A stretch of DNA of 64,000 bases from Bifidobacterium sp. ESL0732 (lineage in GTDB: Bacteria; Actinomycetota; Actinomycetes; Actinomycetales; Bifidobacteriaceae), in the NCBI RefSeq assembly GCF_029395535.1, contig NZ_CP113920.1, positions 372,001 to 436,000 of the forward strand, in the 5' to 3' direction. How positions within the stretch are numbered: the stretch's first letter is position 1; every line of letters starts with the position of its first letter. The notes under the pieces are model-generated. The model searched no databases. It was not told the origin of the DNA and saw nothing but the letters and a program-made list of their open reading frames with translations. Position numbers and translations under genes: made by a program. Shown in pieces: positions 56,230 to 64,000 of this stretch.

Positions 56230-57204
56230 TTGGCAGCAGCAAACAATCCTCAGCCGAATCCGGGCATTTCATTGGCAGGTGCGGTCGACCTGAGCTCGAT
56301 CAAGCATCAGGTTCAGGCCGAGCCTGGCCAAGCCGGCGGTGCGCCTTCCGCGGGAGGCTATGTCATCGACGTCACCGAGGCTACGTTCCAAGCGGTTCTG
56401 CAGACTTCCACCACCTACCCGGTGGTGCTGTTGCTGTGGATTCCCACCGACGACCGCCTTTTCAAGATGGCCAAGATGTTGGGCGATGCCATCAACGGCA
56501 TGAAAGGGCAGGTCCAGCTCGCCCGTATCGACATCAATACCGAGCCCGGAATCGCTCAGGCTTTCCAGATCAAGGGTGCACCGGCGCTGTTCGCGCTTAT
56601 CGGCGGTCGGCCGATGCCGATTCTCGAGGGGCTGCCGAGCGATGAGGAACTGACACAGATTACGGACACGCTGCTGCCGCAGATTGTGCAACTGGCTCAG
56701 CAGGCCGGCGTCACCGGCACCGCGCCGTATTCTGGCGACCCTGATGCCGATGCCGCGGCAGGTGAAGCCGGTGCCGATGCGGCCGAACAGGTGCCGCCCG
56801 AACACCAGCAGGCCCACCAGCTTGCAGCCGATGGTGACTATGCCGGTGCCGCCGAGGCTTATGCTCAAGTGCTCGAAGCGAATCCGAACGACACCTTGGC
56901 TGCCCGCGAGCGTTCCAAGGCTTTGTTGCTGGCTCGCTCCGGCAATGCCGACGTCCGCGAGGTACGTGCCGCTGCAGCCGAGCATCCCGACGATGTTGAC
57001 GCGCAGCTCGCCGTCGCCGATATTGACATGATCGGCGGCCAGATTGAGGATGCGTTCTCGCGCTTGCTTGATTTCCTTGCAGCAGGTCACAAGGCCGACT
57101 TGGAGCCGGTGCGCAAGCGTCTGCTCGAGTACTTCGTCATTCCCGAGCCCGACGACCCGCGTCTCAAGGCCGCTCGTCGCCGCCTCTCCACGCTGATGTA
57201 CTGA
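56230..57204 (+). CDS. YbbN/CnoX-like thioredoxin-fold plus TPR protein
   Basis: A 324-residue cytoplasmic protein starting at TTG 56230 with GAAAGAAGG upstream. A thioredoxin-like domain (VIDVTEATFQAVLQTSTTYP, LARIDINTEPGIAQAFQIKG, APALFALIGGRPM) lacks the CxxC: the site reads LLLWIPTDDRLF, so redox activity is absent. After an Ala/Asp/Gly linker, tetratricopeptide helices (QLAADGDYAGAAEAYAQVL onward) form the C-terminus. This matches the CnoX/YbbN co-chaperone family, which holds unfolded proteins; redox-dead forms are frequent in Actinobacteria. Confidence 0.88.
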   Translation: MAAANNPQPNPGISLAGAVDLSSIKHQVQAEPGQAGGAPSAGGYVIDVTEATFQAVLQTSTTYPVVLLLWIPTDDRLFKMAKMLGDAINGMKGQVQLARIDINTEPGIAQAFQIKGAPALFALIGGRPMPILEGLPSDEELTQITDTLLPQIVQLAQQAGVTGTAPYSGDPDADAAAGEAGADAAEQVPPEHQQAHQLAADGDYAGAAEAYAQVLEANPNDTLAARERSKALLLARSGNADVREVRAAAAEHPDDVDAQLAVADIDMIGGQIEDAFSRLLDFLAAGHKADLEPVRKRLLEYFVIPEPDDPRLKAARRRLSTLMY

Positions 57205-57285
57205 TGTACTGAGGCTCTGTTCCTTGTTCGCTTTTTCGACACTCATGTGGTGAGTCTCAAGTCCGACCATCGGTTTCCAATCCTG

Positions 57286-57420
57286 CAGAGTGCACTTTTC
57301 TGACGCTACTGTCTGAAAAGTGCACTCTGCCATCTGTAAAGTGCATGTTTGTGACGCTGCCGTTGGAAAAGTGCATCTAAAATGAAGAAAAGTGCACTTT
57401 TGCGACGCCGCCGTCAGAAA
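57286..57420. repeat. 51-bp tandem repeat of palindromic units
   Basis: Three copies with an exact 51-base period: GACGC at 57302, 57353 and 57404. Each unit has the pattern AGTGCA-TTTT-GACGC-GTC-GAAAAGTGCA. The first contains a perfect 16-bp inverted repeat (57285-57300 with 57315-57330, 14-base loop). The array links the end of the YbbN-like gene to the end of the CYTH gene, whose stop lies within the third unit. Confidence 0.85.
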
Positions 57421-58064
57421 GATACGTCGGAAGTCGATGATTCGTGACGGTTGCGGCCGTAAATCTGCTCGAAATGCGGGCCTTGTTCGGTCAACTCGCG
57501 ATCGAAGTCCTTGCTCCAGGTCCCGAATGGTCTGCTGGCAAGCCCATCGTTGGAGAAACGAGTTTGGTCAGTGATTTCGGTGACGCAGAAATCGGGGATG
57601 ATGAGATTCGTCAACGGCCTCGAGCGCTTGGCTTCGGCCACGACAAGCGGCGCGTTGGACCCGCCGAACACGTCGATGTCCCATCCGTCCTCACCGATCC
57701 AAGCGGCAAAGCGGTTCTTGATGATGACCTGACCGCCGCGCTTGATGAGTTCCGCCGCGATGTTGGCGTCGATTTCGCGTTCCGCCTCGTAACGTGTGCC
57801 GCCCACCGACGGGCCTTTGATGGTGACGGATGCCTCGGTGAAGCTGTCGCGGTATTGGTCGAGCACCGCCATCGCGTCGGTGTCGCCGTTCATTTCGATA
57901 CGGATTTTCCGGCTGATCAGACGCACGCGTAGCGCGTAGTTGTCAGAGTGCACGTAGTAGCTCTGCACGATAAGCGTCGGCGCGCTGCCGTCGTCGAGTT
58001 CCGTAGGCATGGTCCGGCAGAAGAACCGCCGGTCGAATTCGAAGTCATTCATTTCAGGAGACAT
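57414..58064 (-). CDS. CYTH-domain protein (triphosphatase / adenylate-cyclase-like)
   Basis: A 216-residue CYTH-superfamily protein. The N-terminal EFDRRFF corresponds to the ExExK/R tunnel signature, in degenerate form. Then come beta strands with the charged pattern ALRVRLISRKIRIEM, TIKGPSVGGTRYEAEREID, and VIIKNRFAAWI. These residues line the triphosphate-binding tunnel in this family. The real substrate (inorganic triphosphate or an NTP) cannot be told. The C-terminal Arg/Ser/Asp tail runs into the 51-bp repeat, so its last codons may be repeat-derived. The gene is isolated on the minus strand. Confidence 0.82.
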   Translation of the reverse strand: MSPEMNDFEFDRRFFCRTMPTELDDGSAPTLIVQSYYVHSDNYALRVRLISRKIRIEMNGDTDAMAVLDQYRDSFTEASVTIKGPSVGGTRYEAEREIDANIAAELIKRGGQVIIKNRFAAWIGEDGWDIDVFGGSNAPLVVAEAKRSRPLTNLIIPDFCVTEITDQTRFSNDGLASRPFGTWSKDFDRELTEQGPHFEQIYGRNRHESSTSDVSF

Positions 58065-58291
58065 ATTCCAAGTCTAGACGAAATGGCGGCGTTGTGCACT
58101 TGTTTGTGCATATATGCGAGCCGAAACGGCGGAAATTTGTCGAAATGCTCGTTTCCAAACGTATTATTGACGAATAGTTATGCAAAGTTGTGTCTACGAG
58201 TGACGGGTTCGCAGCTGCTCGGCGGCCAACCGCTGGTGCCGTCGAGGCCACGCCGTTGGTCGGTTGCGGTGCTATGCTTGAAAAGTTGTTT

Positions 58292-58365
58292 GGGTCCGTA
58301 GCTCAGCTGGATAGAGCGTTCGCCTCCGGAGCGAAAGGTCGCGGGTTCGAATCCCGTTGGGCCCA
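58292..58365 (+). tRNA. tRNA-Arg (CCG)
   Basis: Complete cloverleaf of 74 bases. The acceptor stem GGGTCCG/TGGGCCC has T-G and G-T pairs, with A discriminator and no encoded CCA. The anticodon loop CTCCGGA gives anticodon CCG (codon CGG). The T-arm GGGTTCGAATCCC is standard. It forms the left boundary of the GH59 cassette. Confidence 0.95.
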
Positions 58366-58368
58366 CAA
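58297..58368 (+). repeat. Left copy of 72-bp direct repeat (candidate attL within tRNA-Arg)
   Basis: Bases 58297-58368 are identical to 63917-63988 over 72 bases (offset 5620). They cover the tRNA from near the end of the 5' acceptor strand to three bases past the gene. The interval of 5.6 kb holds one large gene. Confidence 0.8.
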
Positions 58369-58504
58369 TTCGTCTTGATGGCAGAGTGGCTTTTATGCTT
58401 TATGATGTGTCGGCTTGCTACGTGGAGCTTTTGCTGGTTTTGAAGTTTGGGCATTAGGGATGGAACAAATTCTGGCAATTGCTTAATGATGACAATAATC
58501 GCTT

Positions 58505-58510
58505 TATAAT
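58505..58510 (+). promoter_or_regulatory. Candidate -10 element of the GH59 gene
   Basis: A perfect TATAAT in a very AT-rich stretch 117 bases before the start codon; a -35 of TTGCTT at 58479 is spaced 20 bases away, longer than ideal, so a weak alternative such as TTAATG at 58483 may be used. Confidence 0.4.
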
Positions 58511-58626
58511 AAACAATAATTGCCCTTATTTTTGTTTTGTGATGTGATTTTGGTTTGCCGGAGTACATCGCGAAAAGGCAATTGAAAAAGAGAAAATCCA
58601 ATGTATGACCATAATGAGGTGGGAAT

Positions 58627-61600
58627 ATGCTAACGCGGCAATCGGGTAAGGCCCGAGGTGTGGGTGTGCATTATCGTACGACTATGAAAAAAATCATGAT
58701 GGTCGCGGTGGCCATGATGGCGGCCGTTCCGATGGCTTTGGGGGTGACGCCCGCAATGGCTTCGCAGGGTTCGGCTGGAGGATCGGTGAATGTCGTGAAC
58801 GCTCAATCGGGTTCCGATCCCATTGAAGTGAACGTCAATGGTGACGATGTAGCTCAGGCCGCGCTCAATAAAAACGGCCTGACTTTTAAGGGTTTTGGAG
58901 AATTGAGCGCCAATTCCACAAGCAGTCTGCTCATGGATTACAAGGCGGAGCATCCGCAGCAATACTGGCAGATGATTGATGTACTCTTCGGTGGTAAACA
59001 TCCGTTGATGAACACGGTCAAAGTCGAAATGGGTAACGACCGCAACACATCCACCGGTCCCAATGCCTCTGTGATGCGTGGGCCGAATGAATATCCCGAT
59101 GTGGCACGCGAGCCTGGCTTCCAGCTCGCTAACGATGCGCTCAAGGTCAATCCTAGGCTGAAAGTGAGCATTTTGCGATGGGAGTACCCGGCATGGGTCG
59201 GTTCGGACAGTAATCACGACAATATCTATAAGTGGTATAAGAACACGATTCTTGCGTTGTATCGCGAATACGGCTATATGGTGGATTCGGTTAATCCACA
59301 TATCAACGAGCAGAAGCCCGATTATGCATGGACGAAGGATTTCGCCAACCGTGTGAAAACCGATGAGAGCGGATTTGATGGAGCCGGCACTGTCAAGGAC
59401 CTTGACGGCCGCGATGTACCCGCTTGGAAGGATGCCAACGAAAAGGAATCGTTCCACAAGATCCGTACGTTGATTTCCGACGAGGTCGGCACCGGTTCCT
59501 TCGGCGCGGAGATGTTCAAGGACGCTGATCTGATGAATGCGGTTGATATCGCAGGATTCCACTACAACACGGCTGATGACGGGAACGGCGACTTCAAGAA
59601 GCTCGCCGACCAGCAGGACAAGGAAGTTTGGAACTCCGAGGCTCAGGCCACGTTCTCGTTTACGGCCGACCGCCCCAACAATACCATGAACATTGCCAGT
59701 GGTGAAGGTGCAGGGACCAACGATGGCAACAACGACGGCAAATCCGGCGTGGGCATCGGCGGCATCAATTCTGCCCTCGAAATGGCGAACACCGCCATCA
59801 AGGGCTTTACCAGTTCGCGCCGTACCAATTTCGTCTATCAGCCGGCAATCGGGTCATTCTACGACGGATTCCAATACTCCTCGAAGGAGCTGCTTTCCGC
59901 GCGTGATCCTTGGAGTGGTTGGATGCATTATGACGGTGGTTTGGCGACGCTGGAACAGTTCTCACGTTTCGCGAAAACCGGATATGAGAACGCGACGAAC
60001 ACCGCCGGCATTTGGCGCGGCATTCCTGCTGCTTCCCGAAGTGATATAACCGACGGGAATCCGCCCGGTCGCGGTACCGGATCCTCCAGCTCGCGCGGCG
60101 GTGCAACCAGCTATATGACACTTGCCGCACCGGATAAAACTGATTTCTCGACGGTAATTGTCAACGATTCGCCGCAGACCAAGTCCTACCGCATCACATC
60201 GAAAAATATGAACCTCAAGGCGGGTGCATCCGCACCGGTGCAATTGTGGGAGACGACGGCAGCCGATGTCGGCCAACCCTACAATGGCAACTATGTGCGT
60301 CCTGTCGCACAGATTTCTCCTGATAATCAAGGCGTCTACGAGTTCAGCGTCAAACCCTTCTCCATGCTCACCGCGACGACCCTCGACTATGCCAAGTCCG
60401 GAGAGAAGGACGGACTGGTGCCTCGCGATGGCGAAGGAAGCATGCTGCCGACCTCCAAGGAGTACGTGAACGGTAAGGACCAGGCCGTTCTCGACCAAAG
60501 CTCGGACAATGCCGGACCCTTGTACACCGATGATTTCGAATATCAGGGCAAGAAGGTTGAGACTTACAAGAAAGGTGCGACGGTTGAAGAGGATTATCTG
60601 CATTCCCGTGGCGGTGATACAGGTGCCACTCCACGATATACCGACGATACCAATGGTGCGTTCGAAGTCGTGAAACTTTCGGACGGCAGCCATGTCCTGC
60701 GCCAGCAGGTCGGTGAGGGGATGGATGCCAGCGCATGGAACGGCGGCGACCCGATGACGACGATCGGCGACAATCGCTGGGCCAATTACGAAGCCAGCAT
60801 TCGCGTCAATTTCGAAAATGGAGCCGACAACGGCAAGAACGCATACGTCACCATCGGCGCGAGGGAGCAGGGCGGCAATGCCAATGGCATTGGTGCCTCT
60901 GCCGCACAGCTGAAGGTGACCCCATCGGGAGATTGGGCTCTGCAGCGTTTCGGTACGAATGTGGCCTCAGGAAAACTCGGCGATGTTGCCGGGGCGAATT
61001 GGAAGGCCGGTTTGGGCCAGTGGAACACCATCGCCATCCGTGTGGCAGGCGATACCTATACTGCGCTGGTCAATGGCGTAGTGGTCGGTACCTATCGTGA
61101 CGCTGCGTCGCAGGCCAGCGGTCGTGTGCAGATCGGCACCAGCTTCACCAACGTGCGTTTCGATGACCTCAAGGTGGATCGGATCGCGGGCTATACGCCT
61201 TATTACACCGATTTCATCGACAATATGCATCAGCGCAGCTGGGACGATACCTCCACGCCGATCCTGCAATTTAACAAGGACTGGCAGCATCTCGACGGCC
61301 AGGGCATGTTCGTCTACAAGCGTTCGATTTCCACGAGCACGGCCAAAGGCGCGACGCTTACCTATCGTTTTGCCGGCACGGGTCTCGATATCATCGGTGC
61401 CAACAGCGGCAAGGCGCGTCTCAACGTCAGCGTCGATGGCAAGCAAATCATGGCGAATGCCGCCACTGCGCAAGTCGGCAATCTCGGAACGACATTCATG
61501 CTTCGCGGCTTGAACAAGGGGCAGCACGTTGTCGTCATCGAAACCGCGAGCGCCGAACCGTTCTCAGTGGACGCCGTGGGTATCGTCAGCGATGCCGACA

Positions 61601-63813
61601 ACGCGGCGGTGGACTCCGGCAAGGTCGATGCCAGTGCGTTGCGTGCCGGCCTTGACAAGGTCAAGGATTACAAGGCCGACGAATACTACCTAACCACGTG
61701 GAATGTGTTTGATGCTTCTCGTGCCTCTGCGGAATCCGCGCTCGGCAACCCTGCCGCATATGGGCTGGATGCCGAAGGCGTCTCTGCTCTCGCGGCTCGT
61801 CTCGATGCCGCTGCGAAGAATTTGGTCGGCAAGGACGTCAGCCCCGATATCGACGATCTCGGTGCCATGCCGGCAGTGAGCGCCGACAGTGGTCTTCCTG
61901 CCACAATCGCGATTGACGGACAACAGGCCAACGTTTCATGGAACGACGAGAGCGTTCAAGCAGTGGCCAAGGCTAGTGCATACTCCTGGATGACGGTTTC
62001 CGGTATCAGCACGGCGCTGAAGGACGGGCTCAAGCACCGCTTCACCGCCAATGTCGAAATCCTCCCCACGCAGGATATGGCTTATTTCATCGATTCCGGA
62101 GCGGGTGCTTCGTCGCCTGAATACGAGTCGGTGAAGGCGGGCGTGCCAGGATTGCTCAACCAGGTTGCCGATCAGAAGGCCGGTGCTGCTGGTGATCCCT
62201 CGACGGCTTGGGGCTATGGCAACAACTCCGTGGTCAAGGCCGGTTCCGATAATAGCAAATACCAAAGCGGGCTATATCAGAACGGCAAAGAGCTGGACTA
62301 TACGCTGCCACTGAAAACCGGATCCTACCGCATCACCGCAGGCTTCACGGAGTGGTGGAGCGGGGAGAACCGTCCGATGAAGCTCGAGGCAAGCTGGAAT
62401 GAGGGAGGAGTTGCCAAATCAGCGCAAGGTACTCACATGGCAAGTCTCACCACGGCGGGTCGAAACGGTACGGGAACGGTCGATTTCAGCCTTGGCGCTG
62501 ACGCGAGCGTGACCTTCAAAGTGCTTTCCGACGGTGGCAAAGACCCGGTCATCAGCTGGCTGGGAGTCGAACACGAGCCGATGCCGCTGGGTGTGATCGC
62601 GGCACCCGCCGGAGGTTTGCTGCCGTCCTCGGTAGCCATCGACGGCAAGCAGTCCGATGTGCAGTGGTCCGATGAATCCCTGAAGGCCTTCGCCCAAGCT
62701 AGTGAATATGACACCATTGATGTGCGAGGGTCTGTGGCCGATAGCTCCAGTACCAGCGGACACAAGGCTGTGAGCGCTCGCATCGAAGTGGTGCCTGCAG
62801 GCCTTCGGTACTATATCGATTCCGGCACTTCCGGCGTGGATTCCCCGCAGTATCTCGCCGTCAAGGCCGAGCGGGATGCCATCGGCAAACCGCTGAAAAA
62901 CGATGCGGTCGACCGTGTGGCACCATCCGCAAACGAGTGGGGCTACGAGGCTGCCGGCGTCAAGGTCAAAGGCGGCACCGACGTCAACGACAAGTATTCG
63001 ACCGGTCTCTATCAGGACACCACCAAGCAGATCTATCATCTGCCGCTCGACGCTGGCAGCTATACACTGACTGCTGGATTCGCCGAATGGTGGAGCCAGG
63101 ATCGCACGATGTATCAGAGCGTGAGTGTCGGTGGCACGCAGATCGGGGAGAAGGGAACGGTTGCTTTGTCCGGTTCCAACACCCAGTTGCATGAGGCGCT
63201 GCATTTCAAGCTCGATGCTCCGGCCACGGTCGATTATGTGGTCACCAACGAGGGTGCGGGCGGCAATAAGCCGGTCATCTCGTGGCTCGCGGTGGCGGCT
63301 GACCTGCCGAACAAGGTGAAGGTCGACAAACTGCAAGATGCAATCAGCGAGGCGCAGAAACTCAATGAGGCGGACTACACCAAGGAAAGCTGGCAGCCGT
63401 TCGCCGGCGCATTGAAGAGCGCTGAATCCATACTGGATCGGGCGCAATCGCAGAACGCCATCGCCGATGCGCAGGATCTGACGGAACCTGTCACCCAGCA
63501 GGGCATTGATGCAGCCGTCGCCGATTTGATCCAAGCACAATCCGCGCTGGCACGTATCTCGCCACCGTCGTCTGGTTCTGGTTCCGCTCCTGCTCCTGCT
63601 CCAAATCCGTCTCCTGCTCCTGGTCCAGGTTCGTCTCCTACGCCGAATCCCAATCAGCCTGGGGCAACAGCGCAAGAGCAGAAACCGAAGACCATCGCTG
63701 CGACAGGCGCTACCGTGTGGGGTCTTGCGTTAATCGTCATTGTGGCGCTAGCCGTGGGTGGTGCACTCAAATGTTTCGGCATGTTTACGAAAACGAAGCA
63801 TTCGCTGGAATAA
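58627..63813 (+). CDS. Cell-wall-anchored GH59-like galactosidase
   Basis: A 1728-residue secreted enzyme. The start is ATG 58627 with GAGGTGGG upstream; the N-region is long, and the signal-peptide core begins after Met20. Residues about 85-450 resemble human galactocerebrosidase (family GH59): FKGFGELSANSTSSLL, VKVEMGNDRNTST, catalytic acid/base Glu228 (PHINEQKPDY) and nucleophile Glu338 (VWNSEAQA). A beta-sandwich and lectin-like region (about 620-870) follows as in GALC. Two related carbohydrate-binding-like modules come later (about 1170-1370 and 1375-1570; both contain SGLYQ and GF-EWWS). A FIVAR-like helical domain (about 1565-1640), a Pro/Ser/Gly spacer, sorting signal IAATG (1690-1694) and a membrane helix end the protein. 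Likely substrate: beta-galactose-containing glycan or glycolipid. Confidence 0.85.
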   Translation: MLTRQSGKARGVGVHYRTTMKKIMMVAVAMMAAVPMALGVTPAMASQGSAGGSVNVVNAQSGSDPIEVNVNGDDVAQAALNKNGLTFKGFGELSANSTSSLLMDYKAEHPQQYWQMIDVLFGGKHPLMNTVKVEMGNDRNTSTGPNASVMRGPNEYPDVAREPGFQLANDALKVNPRLKVSILRWEYPAWVGSDSNHDNIYKWYKNTILALYREYGYMVDSVNPHINEQKPDYAWTKDFANRVKTDESGFDGAGTVKDLDGRDVPAWKDANEKESFHKIRTLISDEVGTGSFGAEMFKDADLMNAVDIAGFHYNTADDGNGDFKKLADQQDKEVWNSEAQATFSFTADRPNNTMNIASGEGAGTNDGNNDGKSGVGIGGINSALEMANTAIKGFTSSRRTNFVYQPAIGSFYDGFQYSSKELLSARDPWSGWMHYDGGLATLEQFSRFAKTGYENATNTAGIWRGIPAASRSDITDGNPPGRGTGSSSSRGGATSYMTLAAPDKTDFSTVIVNDSPQTKSYRITSKNMNLKAGASAPVQLWETTAADVGQPYNGNYVRPVAQISPDNQGVYEFSVKPFSMLTATTLDYAKSGEKDGLVPRDGEGSMLPTSKEYVNGKDQAVLDQSSDNAGPLYTDDFEYQGKKVETYKKGATVEEDYLHSRGGDTGATPRYTDDTNGAFEVVKLSDGSHVLRQQVGEGMDASAWNGGDPMTTIGDNRWANYEASIRVNFENGADNGKNAYVTIGAREQGGNANGIGASAAQLKVTPSGDWALQRFGTNVASGKLGDVAGANWKAGLGQWNTIAIRVAGDTYTALVNGVVVGTYRDAASQASGRVQIGTSFTNVRFDDLKVDRIAGYTPYYTDFIDNMHQRSWDDTSTPILQFNKDWQHLDGQGMFVYKRSISTSTAKGATLTYRFAGTGLDIIGANSGKARLNVSVDGKQIMANAATAQVGNLGTTFMLRGLNKGQHVVVIETASAEPFSVDAVGIVSDADNAAVDSGKVDASALRAGLDKVKDYKADEYYLTTWNVFDASRASAESALGNPAAYGLDAEGVSALAARLDAAAKNLVGKDVSPDIDDLGAMPAVSADSGLPATIAIDGQQANVSWNDESVQAVAKASAYSWMTVSGISTALKDGLKHRFTANVEILPTQDMAYFIDSGAGASSPEYESVKAGVPGLLNQVADQKAGAAGDPSTAWGYGNNSVVKAGSDNSKYQSGLYQNGKELDYTLPLKTGSYRITAGFTEWWSGENRPMKLEASWNEGGVAKSAQGTHMASLTTAGRNGTGTVDFSLGADASVTFKVLSDGGKDPVISWLGVEHEPMPLGVIAAPAGGLLPSSVAIDGKQSDVQWSDESLKAFAQASEYDTIDVRGSVADSSSTSGHKAVSARIEVVPAGLRYYIDSGTSGVDSPQYLAVKAERDAIGKPLKNDAVDRVAPSANEWGYEAAGVKVKGGTDVNDKYSTGLYQDTTKQIYHLPLDAGSYTLTAGFAEWWSQDRTMYQSVSVGGTQIGEKGTVALSGSNTQLHEALHFKLDAPATVDYVVTNEGAGGNKPVISWLAVAADLPNKVKVDKLQDAISEAQKLNEADYTKESWQPFAGALKSAESILDRAQSQNAIADAQDLTEPVTQQGIDAAVADLIQAQSALARISPPSSGSGSAPAPAPNPSPAPGPGSSPTPNPNQPGATAQEQKPKTIAATGATVWGLALIVIVALAVGGALKCFGMFTKTKHSLE

Positions 63814-63830
63814 TTGACTAATGGAGAAAT

Positions 63831-63870
63831 ACCGAGGCGACAGCTGACACTATGCTGTCATCTCGGTGTT
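63831..63870 (+). terminator. Terminator of the GH59 gene
   Basis: ACCGAG/CTCGGT plus an inner GACAGC/GCTGTC stem separated by a two-base internal loop, followed by GTGTTT; 18 bases after the stop. Confidence 0.75.
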
Positions 63871-63916
63871 TGTCGTAAGTACGTCCTGAATATGCTGATA
63901 TTGTGGATAAGATACT

Positions 63917-63988
63917 CGTAGCTCAGCTGGATAGAGCGTTCGCCTCCGGAGCGAAAGGTCGCGGGTTCGAATCCCGTTGGGCCCACAA
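63917..63988 (+). pseudogene. tRNA-Arg remnant, right copy of the 72-bp repeat
   Basis: Identical to the tRNA-Arg(CCG) body at 58297-58368, but the 5' acceptor strand is replaced by unrelated bases (ATACT instead of GGGTC), so it cannot form an acceptor stem. It is not a functional tRNA gene and is best explained as the far end of an element integrated into the tRNA. A perfect DnaA box (TGTGGATAA) lies at 63902-63910, just upstream. Confidence 0.85.
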
Positions 63989-64000
63989 AGTCGATAACGT

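Noticed and set aside
57286..57420. Short CRISPR array
   Set aside because: The whole 51-bp unit repeats rather than constant repeats with unique spacers, and there are no cas genes.
63911..63986. Second functional tRNA-Arg
   Set aside because: The 5' acceptor strand does not pair with the 3' strand, so only a remnant remains.

Overview
The window is a 64-kb chromosomal segment of a Bifidobacterium-like actinobacterium (inference). The basis is moderately high GC with strong GGAGG-type ribosome binding sites, an Arg/Asp-rich insertion in Rho, a DUF2469 gene, a NucS/EndoMS-type endonuclease in the position after the F-ATPase operon, a GlnR-type orphan regulator, GlgE, and large LPXTG-like surface proteins with Pro-less anchors.

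Layout. 1-7.5 kb holds a partial GNAT acetyltransferase, DUF2469, a highly folded intergenic element, an FAD oxidoreductase, rho, a chorismate mutase and an unknown acidic-tailed protein. 7.7-13.8 kb is on the minus strand: valS, a membrane-anchored oligopeptide-binding-type protein, endonuclease III and glnR. 14-15.8 kb holds an unknown membrane protein and mntP. 16.1-23.4 kb is a coherent accessory block: a phosphopentomutase, an AfuABC/FbpABC-type ABC transporter, a 2H phosphoesterase and a LacI regulator. An identical 15-bp operator-like word lies in front of both the mutase and the transporter. I read this block as an uptake and catabolic unit for a phosphorylated (perhaps cyclic-phosphate) pentose compound. 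23.6-26.4 kb holds ppa and glgE (minus). 26.5-33.3 kb holds DnaA-box-like sites, a coiled-coil membrane protein and a 1783-residue repetitive cell-wall adhesin. 33.6-38.2 kb is a glycosyltransferase cluster (low-complexity membrane protein, GT2, GT39-like with a Gly-rich spacer). 38.4-39.6 kb holds the initiator tRNA and metA. 39.9-47.1 kb is the complete atpBEFHAGDC operon, followed by nucS.

48-52 kb carries three neighbouring genes with zinc-ribbon, beta-helix/AAA+ and coiled-coil/tail-anchor architectures. The first is frameshifted, and the group may form one envelope-associated system of unknown function. 52-57 kb holds an FKBP lipoprotein, a two-gene unit of membrane protein plus lipoprotein, and a YbbN/CnoX-like thioredoxin-fold protein. 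Next come a 51-bp tandem palindromic repeat and a CYTH protein. The last 5.7 kb is a GH59-like (galactocerebrosidase-type) cell-wall-anchored enzyme of 1728 residues. It sits between an intact tRNA-Arg(CCG) gene and a 72-bp exact copy of that tRNA's body, the signature of a tRNA-integrated element. No integrase is visible.

The most unusual items are the tRNA-Arg-flanked GH59 cassette, the mutase/transporter/2H-phosphoesterase regulon, the zinc-ribbon/beta-helix/AAA+ fusion, and the nested-stem intergenic element at 1430-1608.
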